Notes under the pieces: generated by a model
Seen by the model: the letters and a program-made list of their open reading frames with translations, nothing else
Told to the model about the DNA's origin: nothing
Databases searched by the model: none
Made by a program: the position numbers and the translations under genes
Part shown: in pieces, positions 24,901 to 39,900 of the stretch
Position numbering within the stretch: position 1 is the stretch's first letter
How the letters are laid out: each line of letters begins with the position of its first letter
Assembly (NCBI RefSeq): GCF_000321225.1
Contig: NW_004450946.1
Location: forward strand, 265,473-329,472
Reading direction: 5' to 3'
Length of the DNA: 64,000 bases
Origin: Odobenus rosmarus divergens
Taxonomy: Eukaryota; Chordata; Mammalia; Carnivora; Odobenidae

Positions 24901-27900
24901 CACCTACATATAACTGCATTAAAATTTTCAGGACATAGGAAAGACATATCACATTGCGTGACTAGTGACAACCTCACAGTAGGCTGCCAAACTGATTGGA
25001 ACAATGTGGCAAGCAACACTCAATTATTTGTTTAAAAAAAAAAAGCTATGTCAATTAATCATTTTTAATATTCCTGGCAAAAGATTTTCTTATTCTAAAG
25101 AGTTTCCTGAAATTACCTTAAACATTTCGAGGAGTATTTCCTTGCTGACTTCCAGTCTTTCGAAAGGTTGCTTTTCTTTTATGATAGTCTTACAGATGCT
25201 CTCCAGGGCTGACAGTTCTGTGCTAGACACTGCTCTAAAAAGAAGAGCAAGTGAGAGTCAACTCAGATTTCTCAGCCTTCCTGCAATGTCCTTTCTGTGG
25301 ACCCTTGTCACTGACATTGAGGAATTTCGTGTTTTATTGTGCCAGGACTTCAGAAAGTCATACGTCCACATGCAAGGCAGATAATCTCATTTCTCAAAGA
25401 AGAATCCTGAGGCCCCAACAGAGGAAATGACTTGCCTGCAATTCTTCTCTGCAATGAGGTGTGTAATTTGAAAAGCCCCATTAGAATCTTCCCCGGTTAG
25501 ACTAAGCTCCTTTAGACCTGTTCTTCATGCAGTCAACCTTATACTTCACGCATCTACATTTCTGTTCAAAAGAGATGTAGTAAGTGCTCACAAATCCCCG
25601 CCCTTGGTTACTGTGGAATCGGGTTGGGAGAAAGATCTGTGGGTGTGAACCGCAGCATCCACTCTGGTACTCGCAGGGAATGGGCCTCCGTGAGCCATCG
25701 GCTGACCTCTTTCAGCTGCTCTCTGGTTTACCCTCACTCCCCTCCACCCACGCTGGCTTCCTCGCCTTTCCTCAAACAACCCAGGCACAGGCCCACACCA
25801 GGGAGGTCCCAGAGGCCTAGAATGTTGTACCCCCAAAGGTCCATAAACACACCCCCACACACACACACACAACAGCCTCAGCATTTGCTCCCTTCCTCCA
25901 TTCTGGTCCCTGCTTCAGCATCACTTTACCCTTTCCTGACCACCTGTCAGGGCACACACCTCTCCACACCTGGCTTCTTTTCCTCCATACCACTCATCAC
26001 CACCTGGTAGGTGGCTGTTCATTTGTTTATTGTCTAAGCTAACCAGACTGTTAGCTCCACGGGAACAGACTATACTCTGTTCACTGCTGAATCACCAGCA
26101 CCAAGCAGTCAAAAATCTTGTTGAACGAATCTTGGGGTGGTGGGAACAGGAGATGAAGATGGACAAGACTGTACGCAGGAGCTATAGAGTACTGGGTGCT
26201 CAGTTAGGGAGACCATTTGAGCAGTGCAGTAGTGACAGGTAAGGACAAAATGTACCAAAGTCATCCGGCAAGAGATGTTATGGGTCTAATTCAGGCAGAA
26301 GCACAGAGGAAGAAGGGAGGATGGGAGAACTATTTAGGAGATAGGACTGGAAGAACTGGATTGAGGGAGGGACAGGAATTGGAAGGACCCTCAGGTTTCA
26401 GCTTTGGCAGCTAGTCCTTAAGAGCTATGGGGAATACAGGTGGTGGGCTGGGGCTGGGCCTGTTGCTAATGATTTCAAGCACAGATCTACAGAATGTGAG
26501 GCCTCTGTCCCCTACTCTGCATGGTACTTATCTGCATGGGATGTCTGGCCAAGGTGGACAGCACCCTTCATTATTCATGGAGCAGAACTGAACCAGCCAC
26601 TCTCTGGGGATTAAATTTGAGATTCTGTTCTTAATTCAGTACTAGGCTCTAGCAGGTCTCATGTGAGATAAATAGTATTATCACTTCCTTCTGGGGACAA
26701 GAAAGAAAGTTCGAGAAGTTCCTCTGGAATCTAAACTCATAAAAGAATAATTTTCAAACATAGCCAATCTATGCTCAAGTTATAGAACATATACACATTC
26801 ACTAAATTAATATGTAATCATTATAAACGCATGCCTTCAGAAGTGACTATGCAGCGGTATTACCTGTCTCCAATGAACATGTCATAATAAAATCCATTTT
26901 CAATGGGTGGACCATAGCACAGGTGGCCTCCGTAGTAAAGCTCCATGGCCTCCCCAAGGATGTGAGCACTGGAGTGCCAGTACACCTGTGTGGAACACAG
27001 AGGCCAGTGGCTATCGAAATTACGGCATGGGAAAATGTTAGTCCAATCACACAAGGAAGCAAGTGGATCACCTTTAAGGGGACAAACGCTAAGACACAGA
27101 GCAACATCAATTTGAAAAGAAACACTTCAACACCCACGTCGAAGAGAACACTTTCTGAGCGCTCCTGGCAATCACACCAGGGCCATAAGCTGGGTTCTAG
27201 TGTAAACTGCCGTCTTGAGTCGCAGCTAAAGCACAGCTCCAAAACCATGGCCTTCCACGTCCATCTTCACTTGCAGAGAGGTTGTCTGTCGAAGCCTCAA
27301 CCATCCGCTTGGAAGGCTGAGCAGAGGAGTCGCACGGCAGCCCAGCTCAGCCCAGAGTGGAGGAAAGCCAAGGGTGACAGACACTGGCTTCCTTCCTTTC
27401 TCTCCAGGGACAGCTTCGAAGCTGAACACAGAGGGCCAAAGTAGTTTGCGTCTACACGGCAGTCCCCGCACGTTGAACAGCTTTTGACAAGATGGCTCTG
27501 GAGGGCGACGAGTGTGGGGCCTGGGAATGTGGCCTGAGAGCCCCGGGCAGCACACACATGAGTTAATTTACCACCGTCCAAGGGCCGCTCATCAGGTCTA
27601 CAAGGTCGGAAAGTTGGGTTTTGAATCTGGTTTTGAATTCCCAAGGAATCAGTGGTTTACGGATAAACTAAAACTAACCGAAGTGACCAAATAAATATAG
27701 GTGCCGAAGAAGCAAGACAACGGAGTCCCCTGGCAGCGCTTTCCTTCCCTTATCAAATAGGAAATGTTACAATGAGAAAGCTGTTTGACAAATAAAATCA
27801 ATCGGAACAGAGGGAGGTTGGCTGGCTGAGCAGGCTATGGGCAATCCCAACCGGCAGCATTAGGCTGGGATAGGATCTGCAAACGGCCCCAGAGGGTCGG

Positions 27901-30900
27901 TCCCTTTGCTTCGGATGGTGCCAGGAGGGCAGACTAACTGCCAACATGAACCCAAGTCTCTTCTTTGGTGCTCTGTCCACCCCTAGATATTTGTTGAGCC
28001 AAACTCTGTGTTAGGTGTTGGGGATACAACAGTGAACAAAAAGGAGTCACCAGCCTCCTGCAGTTTGCAGCGCAGCGTGAGAGAGACGGGCATAAACAAA
28101 CTAGTAAGAGCATAATCACAAGACCAGAAGAAGATTTAAAAGGAGATGAACAAGGCACTGGAATGAAGAGTGACAGTGAAGGCTCCACCTTCACAGAGAG
28201 TCAGGAACATGGAAGGGGGAAAGCAGGGTAGCCTGAGAAAGGCTGCAGAGAGAAGAAAGAGCCAGCAGCCATGCAGGCCTTGGGCCGGGAGAGGAGGGAA
28301 GCTGAGTTTTATTCTAAATGCAGTGAGATGCAGTGAAGGGCTTTAAGCAGAAAAATTTTCAATTTACCTTTTAAAACACCGTTTGGTAAAAAAAATAAAA
28401 ATAAAACACCGTTTGGTAGCAGTACAAGAATGGATTTTAGGGGAATAGGACAGCAGGTGGGCAGTTTCTTGGGTTGTGCTATAATAACACCATCATGGAC
28501 TCTTGGACAGTGGCAGTGGAAATGGGGAGAAGTGGGCAGATTCAAGATACCTCGGGAAAGTAATGGCTTACCAATTAATTCAAGACTGGAGCTGGGAGGG
28601 CAGACTGTAATCACACACAACCTCTGAGACTCTAGGTTGAGCAATTAGGTATGTCGTGGAGGTGTACACTCAGATGGGGCTAAAATCAAGAGTTCCGCTG
28701 CGGACATACTCAGGATTCCTGTACGATCTCTGGATGGAGACAGCGCATGGCCAGCAGCGTACACAAGACTGAGACGTGTCTAGCCACAGACAGAAGAACT
28801 GACAGCGGATAGTTAATAGAAACGCTTGGAACGGGAATCTAAAGACAGACGGTGCCATGACTGAGCACCGAGGAATTCTTCACTCTGCGGGCAGATGAAG
28901 AAGAAAAAGCCAGCAAAGGAGACTGAGAACAATTGATGGTGGGAATGAAACCAGAAAAGCAGTGGCACCATAAAGGACCTTAAAAGAAGGGCGTGGTTCA
29001 TTGTCACCGCTGAGAGAATCCAGAGGATGGGGGGAGGTGGCCATTGAAATGGGGAGTGAAGCCCGACTCATGCCCTGATGTACTGGAAGAGACCCCTGAG
29101 CTGCACTAAAAGCACAGAACTAGCAGCTTTGGTTCTTATGTAAATCTGCTTTTCTGGTTCACACCTCTAAGTACCACCAAGTACCTTGTGTTTTCTTGAG
29201 CATGAAATTATAGCTGCACATCACTGGTTTCCCTGGGACTTCCCCCAAAGATTTAAAGGAGAATAATATCTACCTACATATATTCTTTTAGTAGACAATA
29301 CACTTACAAAAGGAAATACCACTAGATATGTTTTAAAATTGCAAGCTGTATCATTTTATAAAATGCCCCTTGTTTCTGTTGTGTATATTTATCAGCTTTA
29401 TGTGAATATTCTTCCTGTCATTTTCTATATGAACTTATCTAGAGGGCAGAGGGTGTTTCTTCTGTATGTTACATTATGCTCTAACTATTCTTATAAATAG
29501 AATCATCTTTTACAATATAAAGGAATCTTGAAATTTTCCATAAAGCAAAAAATGCTTTTAAAAAAGCATTAATTTCTCATTTCTTTAGATCTGGGTTTTT
29601 AAGATTCGTTTTTCTATAGGGTTTCTTTTCATGGATATGTGCTAAATATTCATAAGCTGGTTTATGTTCAGTATCTTACTATGTTTATAGCAACAGGAAA
29701 ATAAATTCCAGGAACAACAACAACAAAAAATCTTTGTTACTAAATTACATTAAAAGAAGCATCAAGATCTTGGAAAAGTTACTTCACCATCCTGAGCTCT
29801 GGTTGCTTCATCTGTAAAATAGGGATTAAAACATACATGTGTGCTAGGGTAACTGGGGACTCAAGGGGCCAGGGTCACTTGGTAAATGGTAAACAAACTT
29901 TTGGTAAATGTTTTTGCCTATCATCATTTTCATCAACAGCCACACATATTTATGGAAACCCTACAATCCAATGTCAGATACCATGTTATGAGCATGGCAA
30001 GCAGAGGGGCCTGCTGGTTCGGCACTCTAGAAAGATTTCCCATGATAACAAATGTTTTCTTTTTCATGAGGTCACTGAATGCAAGGAGAGAAGAACCCCA
30101 AAGATGCCCACATCTCCATGGAACATTAAAGTTGGTAGTTCGTCCATCCCCTACCACCCTAGTACCTGGCAGACTGAAGAAGTTCAACAGCCAACTATGT
30201 AAAGAGTCTCAGGAGCGACACCTGCAGATAAACCAAGAGCCTGCCAGTGTGGGAAAGTGCAAGGCTTTCAGGCACAATCTGGGCCCTTAGTTGAGGATCA
30301 AAAGTAATTGCTCCACCAGCTATCATGGTGGCTCTTGGTTCCAGCCCCGATTGGACTTTCTCCAGAAACTGACACTATCTGAAACCTCTAGTTGTTTGTT
30401 TTCTTGTTTACTACCTCCTCCCACTGGATGTAAACTCTTAAAACTCTTGGAAGCGGGAGTCTCCATGCTTTGTCCACTGCAGCCCCATAGTGTCTTTACA
30501 TGACTCCAGGGCCTTAGATGCTGGTCAGTTGACTGAAGGAATTTATAAAATTTTAAAGTCTAGGGATGAAATCTGGGATGAAGTTAAGTGACAGCTATTA
30601 ACAACTCATGAGAAAAACTAAATAATACGTATATGCTATGTATTTCTTCTAAAAATTGCTCTTTCCGAATCACTTTTAAATGTGATTTTATTAATACTGT
30701 ATTAGTTAGCTACTGAATTGTTATACCTCACATATTTCACACAGAAAAGTAATTATAATATGCTTCTTATAAGTTTGGGTTAATAAATCAAGAAATTTAG
30801 CCTAGGTTTCAAGATTAATGTAGCCTAAACTAATCACAGGTTAGGTTTTAGGTGGACAGTGGGCCACATGAAAGGAAAACTGCAAAGTTAAGGTAACGAT

Positions 30901-33900
30901 GCATATCAGAGACCTACATAAAGATCTGGTATCTATTTTCCAGAATATTACATTAATAACTATTTAAAAGATATCTGAGTTTTGATAATGTTTTCCAATT
31001 CTCCTACACATATTATATTATAAGGTAGACTGATTTTTAAGAATCTATTAAAATTCACTTGGAATATACATTGATTTTATAATAAAGCATTATAGCTTAA
31101 AGAAATAATTATTTTAAAAAATGATAAATAGGGGCTTCTTTAAAAGCTGATATATATCTGTACATATTCATTCCATAGAAACTCATAAATACTAAACACC
31201 AATAAACAAATGTTAAGTCTCAGAAGGTTACAAAACTCATCATTCTTGACTTCAATATGTGTCTTTGTACATAATATTGTTTACAATATAATTACTCAAA
31301 GTTTCATTGATTGGTTTTTAAATACTTACAGCTTGAGCTTCCTCATTATCAAACGTAAGCAGCTCTAGAGTGGAATCCCCTTCCAATGGACGGTCCAAGT
31401 CCCATAATTCACCATTTACTTTGGCTACAACCATGCCTTCAGCCAGCTCTGGACTAGAAAGAGAAAAGTCACTTGGGAATTAACCTTATCACACGCTACA
31501 ATGATTCATTAAAACAAAAGATTAGAATAGTTTCCAGGGTTTTTTTTTTTAAGTGAATAGAAAGTACAAATGTAAACTCACAGATTTTTTTTATTTCGTA
31601 ACATTTATTTTAGATACAAAAGTAGTATACATCCACTGTAAACAACAACCACCACCACACTTGGAAAACATAGAAAACACGAAGAATAAAATAAAAATCA
31701 CATCTAAATCTTACCACCCTGAAAATAACTACTCCTAGCATTTTAGTACATGTCTTTCTAGTCTTTTTCTACATCCACCCCTCCTTCTCTCTCTCTCTCT
31801 CTCTGCCCCCCCCACACATTTATTGTTGTTTGAAAATTATTGACAAAAATAACACATTAAGAACCTGGAAAGCACAGAAAAGCAAAGAAGAAAAAAAAAA
31901 ACCCTCAATCACACCACCAAGGGATTACTTGTTAACATTTTGTTGTATGTCCTTCCACATTTTTTGATAAATATATACACCACAATAAAAATCTAATAAT
32001 AGTACCATTCTGTGTATGTTATCTGGTAACGTACTTTTTAAACTTTGTAAGCCGCACGTTTTCCCTGACAATAGACAGACTTGAAAAACATGCTAGTAAT
32101 TAGTTGCAGAAGAAACAAGACTTGCTTACTGAACCCTCTGTGGCTGGGCATTTTGGTTATTTCTTTGTGGGGTTTTTTTGCTTTGTTTTGTTTTGGGACA
32201 AGTAACATTGCAGTGAACATTCTTGAACACACATCTTAGTGCCCAATCATTTTCTCTGGAAAAATTCAAGAGGTAAAACTGCTGGGTCAAGGGAAATATG
32301 CTTTAATGACCTCTGTTGGAATATACTGCCAAATTTCCCGACCAGGAAAGGTGCAAGAATACCTTTTCTCTTTCCCCTCATAATGTCAGGTACTATGAAA
32401 CCATGTCCTCTTTCCAATATGATGTTTTAACTTGCATTTCTGTGAGTAACTTGAGCATCGGTACAGTGCTGTAGTTAAGAGCACCTGCTCTGGGTTTGAA
32501 CACTGAACAATTTACTCTAAGCCTCAGCTCTCTCATCTGTAAAATGGGGATTTATAGGACCTTCCTCATCCATTTATTCTAAGGATTAAATAAGGCATAC
32601 AATAAAAACTTCTTAATAAATGCTAGCTACTGTTATTAATGAAGTAGAATTTAATTTTCATTTTTACTGGCTGTGAAGACTGCTAAGGGTTCTTCAAATC
32701 CATTCTCTCCTTCTTGTACAGGAGTTTGCAGCCTTCCTTGCAGCCAGATGTGGCCATGTGACTACGTTTGGAAGCAATGGATACCAGCAAAAGTGGCCTG
32801 TAGCACTTCTGCATCTCAGCCTTAAGACAACGGAGAGCCCTTCCCCATCCCTTCCCCGCTTCCTGCACACCAGAGCGCACACGCGCTGTTCCCCCCGACC
32901 ATGCAGACAAGCGCAACACTGGACATACATACAGATGGTCCTGCAACCAAACGGAAGGAATTCAGGTCTCCAGATGACTTATGGAAAAGAGTGCTGTCCT
33001 GCCAAGGCGGCCCCCTGCACCTCCAGACGGCTACCGGAGAGAGACTCCGATCATATTTATGCCACTGAATTTTTTGCTGCAGCAGCTTAGCCTGTATCTT
33101 AACTAATACAAAAAAGTAAGGACCTGGAGGTGAGTAATGAAACCAAAACACGTCGCACTGGCTTAGCAAATGGGCAGCAAGATGTGGCCAACACCCCTTG
33201 TCGTGGCATTATTTGGTATTTGATAAGTTTCAAATACTGATTGATACGTGATTAAATAGTTGAGATCATATTTGGTAAAGCCTTAAAGCAAACCAATGCG
33301 CTTACAATGCTTGTAGCACATAAGGAAGCAGGCATAAAAAGGCAGAATGTTGGTAAACGCTGGACGGCTACTGCAGCTTTTGCAAAATACCACCAGACCC
33401 AGCTCAGCCTGGGTGAGAATTATCCGGTTTGCAGGCAGAGATGGAAGGCACAGGACTTTGCCAAGAGAGGCTCTGCCTGTGGCCTGTAATCCAATCTAAG
33501 AGTCCAGAAATGTGAGGCTGTGCCAGATCGGAGAAACAGTCATTTGTCCCAAACAGCAGGAGGGACAGGCACGGACAGCTCTTCTCGAAGGCCAACGTCA
33601 AGACTGACAATACGGGCCAGGCCCACTGCAGGGATCAGAGTAAGGGTGCTGCCCTCCCACAGCCTGTTGTTTCATATGACCTCAGGCCATTAAACTGAGG
33701 GACAGAGGAATGAGCCAAGCACAAAAGCCAGGACAAAAAGGGGTGAGAAGTCTCTCTCTAGAATTCTTAGATGATGGAATTGTCTAGATGATGGACAACT
33801 AGGAACCTCCCCAAGAGCAAAACCAGGGCCTCCGGGGGACTGTGGACCAGAAAACAAAGGGTGGCCAGACGGGCTGACCCAAGCACTGCCCGCTGCCAGG

Positions 33901-36900
33901 CTGTGGGCCTCCCGATCGCTGCCAGCAGAATCTGCTGGCTTCTGTCCACTACCGGATGCCCTACTGCTCCTTCCTCTTTTTTCCAAATACACTTCTATCG
34001 TGTTGGCCTCGTGTGTATTCCACCACTGTATGTGTACACATGTGGGGTGGGCAGCCCTGTCTATCAGCTTATTTGTTGCTAGAGTGTAAGGGGCCAGCCT
34101 AACGGGGTGTTCTGTACATCACTTAGAAATCCCACGCTTTCAGCTGTTGGGACCCAGAGCTGTCTCGCCTGGGGAGAGACCAAGTGTGCGGGATGATGAA
34201 AAAGGGCTCTCACAGATTTCTGGATTTCACAGGGACACACTGTGGCAGACGTTGTCCCCTAAACCATGCTTTCCCTCTTCCACGGGGAGAATGCTTTAGC
34301 TGGACATGTAGCTGGCCAGCAAAAGCGACATTTCCATTCTCTCTTACTGCTAGGGGTGGCCAGGTGACTCAAGGTGAGCTAATAGGATATAAGAGGAAAT
34401 TAGAGTGTGCCATTGTGGGGTCTGGCCCTCAAAGCATTATTGTTCCTCAGCTGTCTTCCCCTGCCTGCAAGCAAGTCCATGAGTCCATGAGTCCATGAAC
34501 TCAGCTTCCACCCCTAAACATGGACGAACTATGACCTAGAAGATGGCAGATCAACAAAACAGAAGGAGCCCAGGTCCATAAATGACTGCATGGACCAGGG
34601 ATGTCCACTAGCCTGGACTGGTCATCTCTGGACTGCCATATGAGAAAACGTGAGGTCTACCTTATTCAAGCAATGGTCTTTGGGGGAGATCTCTTGCGAC
34701 AGCAGTTTAGCCTAACTCAGTGGTTCTCAAACTTGAACTTGCATCAGAAACTCCTGGAGGGGCTTACAAACAGAGACTAATTATTCAAGAGGTATGGAGC
34801 AGGGCCCAAGAATTTGCTCTCCTAAGTTCCCAGGTAATGCTCATGCTGTTGGTTTGGGAACCACACTCTGCGAACAATTCTTTCATGAACTACTATGAAC
34901 TGTCCTTTGCCCCATTCTTCTACAGGGGTCTTTTTTTTTTTAAAGATTTTATTTATTTATTTATTTATTTATTTATTTGACATAGAGCACATGCACGCAC
35001 AAGCAGGGGGAAGCTGCAGAGGGAGAGGGAGAAGCAGACTCCCCATTGAGCAGGGAGCCCCATACGGGGCTCAAACCCAGGACCCTGGGATCATGACCTG
35101 AGCCAAAGGCAGATGCTTAACCAACTGAGCCACCCAGGCACCCCTCTACGGGGGTATTTCCTTAGGATAAATGGCTATGTATAGAATTACTGGGTCCAAG
35201 GTTAGGGTTTGCATGTTTTTAAGGCTTTAAAAGTTTGAAAGAGACTGGACCTATTTATCCACCCTCCAGCAATGCCATTTCCCTAAGACTGTATCAATGT
35301 TAACTGCTATGCATAAACCTTGGACAAATAGAGAACACATAATAATTTTCATTTATACTTCTAAGATAATCTGTTCCTCTCTTGAAGTTTTCATCTTTTT
35401 CCTATTAATTTGAAAAACACTTGGAGAGCAATCATTTGTTTTATATGGTACATTTTTTTTACATCTGTCATTTCCTGTTTTATGTGTCATTTTTACACAT
35501 AGCCATTTTTCTTAAGGGTTTTATTTTGTGTGCCATTTGAATTTGTCCATCTTTTCCTTAATGATTTCCACGTTACATGGTATGCTTAAACTCCCCCAGA
35601 ACAGGAATAATCATCTATGTAATCAATTCTCAGTAACCCAAGAGAATAAGCAGTATAATTTAATAAAACTATTAATTTCTCATTTATTTTATATCCAGCC
35701 ACCTCACTGAACCCTTATTCAGACAGTTTTCCAGTTAATACTATTCCCTAATTCACTTTTTTTTTAAGTAGGAGCCCAACACAGAGCCCCACTCACAACC
35801 CTGAGATCAAGACCTGAGCTGAGATCAAGAGCCTGTCGTCCCACCAACTGCACCACACAGGTACCCCTCTCTAATTCGCCTTAGAGCTCCCTTCTTTTTC
35901 TAACTGCCTTTGTTGAATTCTTAGTCTGTTTCTTCTTCTTTCTTATTAGAAAAGCCTTTGACACTACAAATCTGTTTCTGATCACTACATTGGCCCTATT
36001 CCACAGATTTCTGATATATATTCTCCTCATTAAAGTATTTTCTAAAAATCCTGTGGTTTTTATTTCCTTTCACCTGAGTTATTTTGAAGAGTTTTTTTTT
36101 TTGTAATTTTCAAGTTTTACTTTGTTTTGCCTTGCTGTCATTTAATGTTTACTGAGTTCATAAGGGATTTCATTTTACCTACAGAATATGTGAACTGTAT
36201 TTCCACACGTAATTAAGGTTCTGAGAAGCCAAAAACACAACCACAGGTGCTGAGAGATCTCTGTCTGTAGACCACAGAGACTGGTGAGCAACCACTAAGT
36301 CCCCCTCACAGTGTTATTATTCAGATGCATATAACCCTAATGTTTGCCTATGTGATCAGTCCAAAACCAGTACTAACCAAAGAGAGGTTAAAGCCTACCA
36401 CTCCTGAGTGTATTTAATTTTGTATTTCTGATCTGATGCTACATCAATTAACTCCTAAAGTTCTGTGACAAATAGTCATTGCGGATTACACTGTTTGTCT
36501 ATTTTTGAAATAAGCCTCCCATTTGATGATTTAAGCTCTGAATTCTGGTGTCTTGAAGTAATACTACGATCCCGGCTCTCTTCTTAACAGGTTTGCCTGA
36601 TATGCCCGCTTTGCTTGTCTTTTGGTTTGGGCTAACTTTACTTTTTAGACGCTCCTACAATCCCACTATCATGAAATTTGATTGTACGATTTGTAAGCTG
36701 GTACCCTGTGGAAATGCAGATTATTAAGGGTACAATGAAGAACCTGTCCTATAATCCAGTAACTTTGCTTCCCAAGTTCAAACAGGATTCTTCCGTGCAG
36801 AACCAGTCTCTAATATGCCAACATGCAAACTGACTCGCCGTGAAGAAACATAAACTTATTTTTGCCTCAAAGCCTGTTTTTTCCTGAGCACATCTAATCA

Positions 36901-39900
36901 TCTCTCTCCTGGAAAACATGGGAATAGGTTGGGAGAGGCTGTTAGAGTGCAAGATATGATGGAATGGAAAAATATATATATAATTTTAATCATAGTTTTC
37001 CAAGGAAATCTGAAGATTTCAACTGTTGAAAAAGCTTGCTTTTTAAATAGTAAAAGTTTATTTACATGGCAGTCTTGAGCTATAGCTTCCATAGAATTGC
37101 ATTTAATGCTAGGAATTAACATTGGTCAAAATAACATAACTTCACTAATGTATCTAATTTCTAGGAAAGTCAAAGTATTTATTCCAGGGTTGATAACAGC
37201 TCTAACACATACACCTTCAATCTATAATAAGTCACTTTGTACATTTCTAGAGGCACTTTAATTTTCAGAGTATTTTTCATATGCAGTATTTTATTTAATT
37301 TTTACAACCTCATTAGGTAAATGGGAAAAGCAATTCCAGAGATTAAAAGAAACAGGCTTGAAAACCTTCAGGGATCTGTCCAACGTGGTTCGAAGAACCA
37401 CCAATGGTTATTTACTGGTGGGACGATGACTTGACTTGGAGTCAAGTCCAGCAAAGGATCAGTAAAATCTCATGGAAATACTTTGATGATGAACAAAGTC
37501 AATGTAAAGTGACCTGTCAAGGATTATACATTTTTCTCTACTATATATTTTTCTTAGAACTTTAAAACATGGGGGGGGCGGCGCGCCTGGATGACTCAGT
37601 TGGTTAAGAGTCTGCCTTTGGCTCGGGTCATAATCTCAGGATCCTGGGATCAAGCCCCACATCAGGCTCTCTGCTCAGCGAGAGCCTGCTTCTCCTGCTC
37701 CTTGCTGCTTCCCCTGTTTGTACTCTCTCTCTGTCAAATAAATAAATAAAATCTTAAAAAAAAAAAAAAGAACTTTAAAATATGGACATTTTAAAGAAGA
37801 AGAGATTTTATTCTGGTATTCAACTACTTATTTAAATGCCCTATTTTGAAGCCAGAGGGAAAAAATGAATGACATTTAATTTATTCAAGTAAGAAAAAAA
37901 AAATATTTTTGCAGTTCCCAGGGAACACACTGTCACCAAGCTCTGGCACAATATTACATAATGAATATCTTCTCCAAACTATGGTTTTACCTAATTTCAG
38001 CGGCCACTTGATAAGGTGTTGTTTTCCAGACTTCCCCTTCCACGGTTTTTCCACCAGCCACTCTCACTGTGATCACATTGCTTGTATTCCCCTTTTTGTC
38101 AGCAACAACAAATAAGAGCTGATGGTCTTGCTTCAATATTTCAAACAGCTTCAATCTTTCCTTCACAAAATCTGGTTGATCTGTCACCTGAAAGTCATTA
38201 GAATACAAGAAGGTTAACATACACAGCCCACTTTTTTCTACGTGTTCACCCTGCAGTAAGGCTCACCCCATTCTCTGCACACCCCAGGTCATTTCCAATT
38301 CTCCTGCCAGTCACTTCCCACCTCCTTCTTAGGTCTCAGGGTCCAGCTCAAAGCCCACCTCTTCTAACTACCATATCTCCCTCCACCATATGTTTAACAC
38401 TCGTCTATGCACAGTTGCACAATTCAGCACCTACCCATATACCATCCTACCTTCATTCTCTGTTGTCTTTCCTGTCTGATCTCAACCAGACTGATTCCTC
38501 CGCGGCCAGGTTTTCCTTCTTTGCTCCTGCCAAGTGTTTATCCTCAAAACCTACTCTGGTTTGTTTTCATGATTGATATAGTAGCTAATTTCCTTAACAC
38601 AAAAGTAAAGCTCTGCTATCTCAACTTAAATAGACAAAGAAGCACTTAAGGATAGCTGTGTGGCTAGCTCAGCTCAAAGTTAAGACATCTTGTAGCTAAG
38701 GCTTGCAAGGTTTTGAATATACTACTAGTGTCATAATTTAATTAGTAATTATGTTTTATTTTAAAATCTGGGCTATTAACTGTATCAACATATTTAAATT
38801 ACAGGTAGTATTTTACATTAGTTCCATAGCAACAACTCACCTCGCTCTCAGGCCTGCTATCCTCCTTTGCTTTAGTGTTCTTTTCTTGGGTTTGACTGGA
38901 AGGAGGCTGAGAAATAAAGGTAAGTTATAAATAACTCATACCAATGACAAGAAAGAGGAACACATCAGAAACAGAGGAGCGAGCAATCAGCAAGTGTCCC
39001 ACGTTGGAGGCTGGGCTTCCCTGACCACCACCTAAACTCTAGATGGGCAACTCACTTTCTGGGGTTCCATCCTTCCTGTCTGTGCATTTTCACACACTCT
39101 TGCTAAGTACATTTAACATATTTTGCTCTCTAAAGTTTTTTCCCCTAAACTTTAAACATAATGTCACTGGAAGATGGTTGTGTAGCTGCCGCCGCACTGT
39201 AAATACACTATTTTAGGAAGATGTTGCCAGTGCACTACAGTTACCCTTGGTAAAGAACTCAAGAACACCCCACAGTCTGAGAAATCTTTTAAACTTCATA
39301 AAATGTATTATGTTACACGAGGATAACCTGTCCTTCAATGGGCCAAAATATTAAAACACTCTAATAATAACGCTAAATATACAGATTTCAACAAGTGAAC
39401 AACAACAACAAAAAACCCCCAAAAACCACCTGTCGTAAACGGCTCAGAACGAGCCATTCATTAGACGAAATGGATGAGTTTACTTACGTAGCTGTTGGTC
39501 TTCCTGCTAAGAAAAGAAGAGTGAGTTTTAAACACTCCAGCATTTTTTTCAAACAAAGGAAAATGCTATTTCTGCTACTGAAGAAAATATGTGGCAATTT
39601 ACTGGGAGCGCTGAGAAATGACAACATTAAGTCAGTCTGGCGACTGCTGGAAATAGACAGGGCTCCGAGGGACGTCCAGGCGCCTCACTGGTTCCCCAGG
39701 CCGTAGCAGGTGCACAGAGCAGCGCTCGGCCAGGCGCGGGTCCAGCAGCGGCCGCGGCCGCACCCGTCCTTCCGGCGGGACCACCGCCACCCGTGCACCA
39801 CGCAGCCCGCGGCGCCACCCGCCCGGGGCTCTAGTCGCACCCGCCCCCGTTCCCCGCAGCGAGCCTGCCGCCCCGTTACCTGCGCGCCGGCAGCCGCGCG

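Noticed and set aside
26923..27444. 173-codon plus-strand open frame over TARS3 exon 5
   Set aside because: Its first part is the reverse complement of exon 5 and the rest has no domain or splice support.
39395..39706. 103-codon plus-strand frame next to exon 1
   Set aside because: Overlaps the TARS3 intron 1/exon 1 CpG region in antisense; Lys-rich reading from an A-rich intron; no family similarity.
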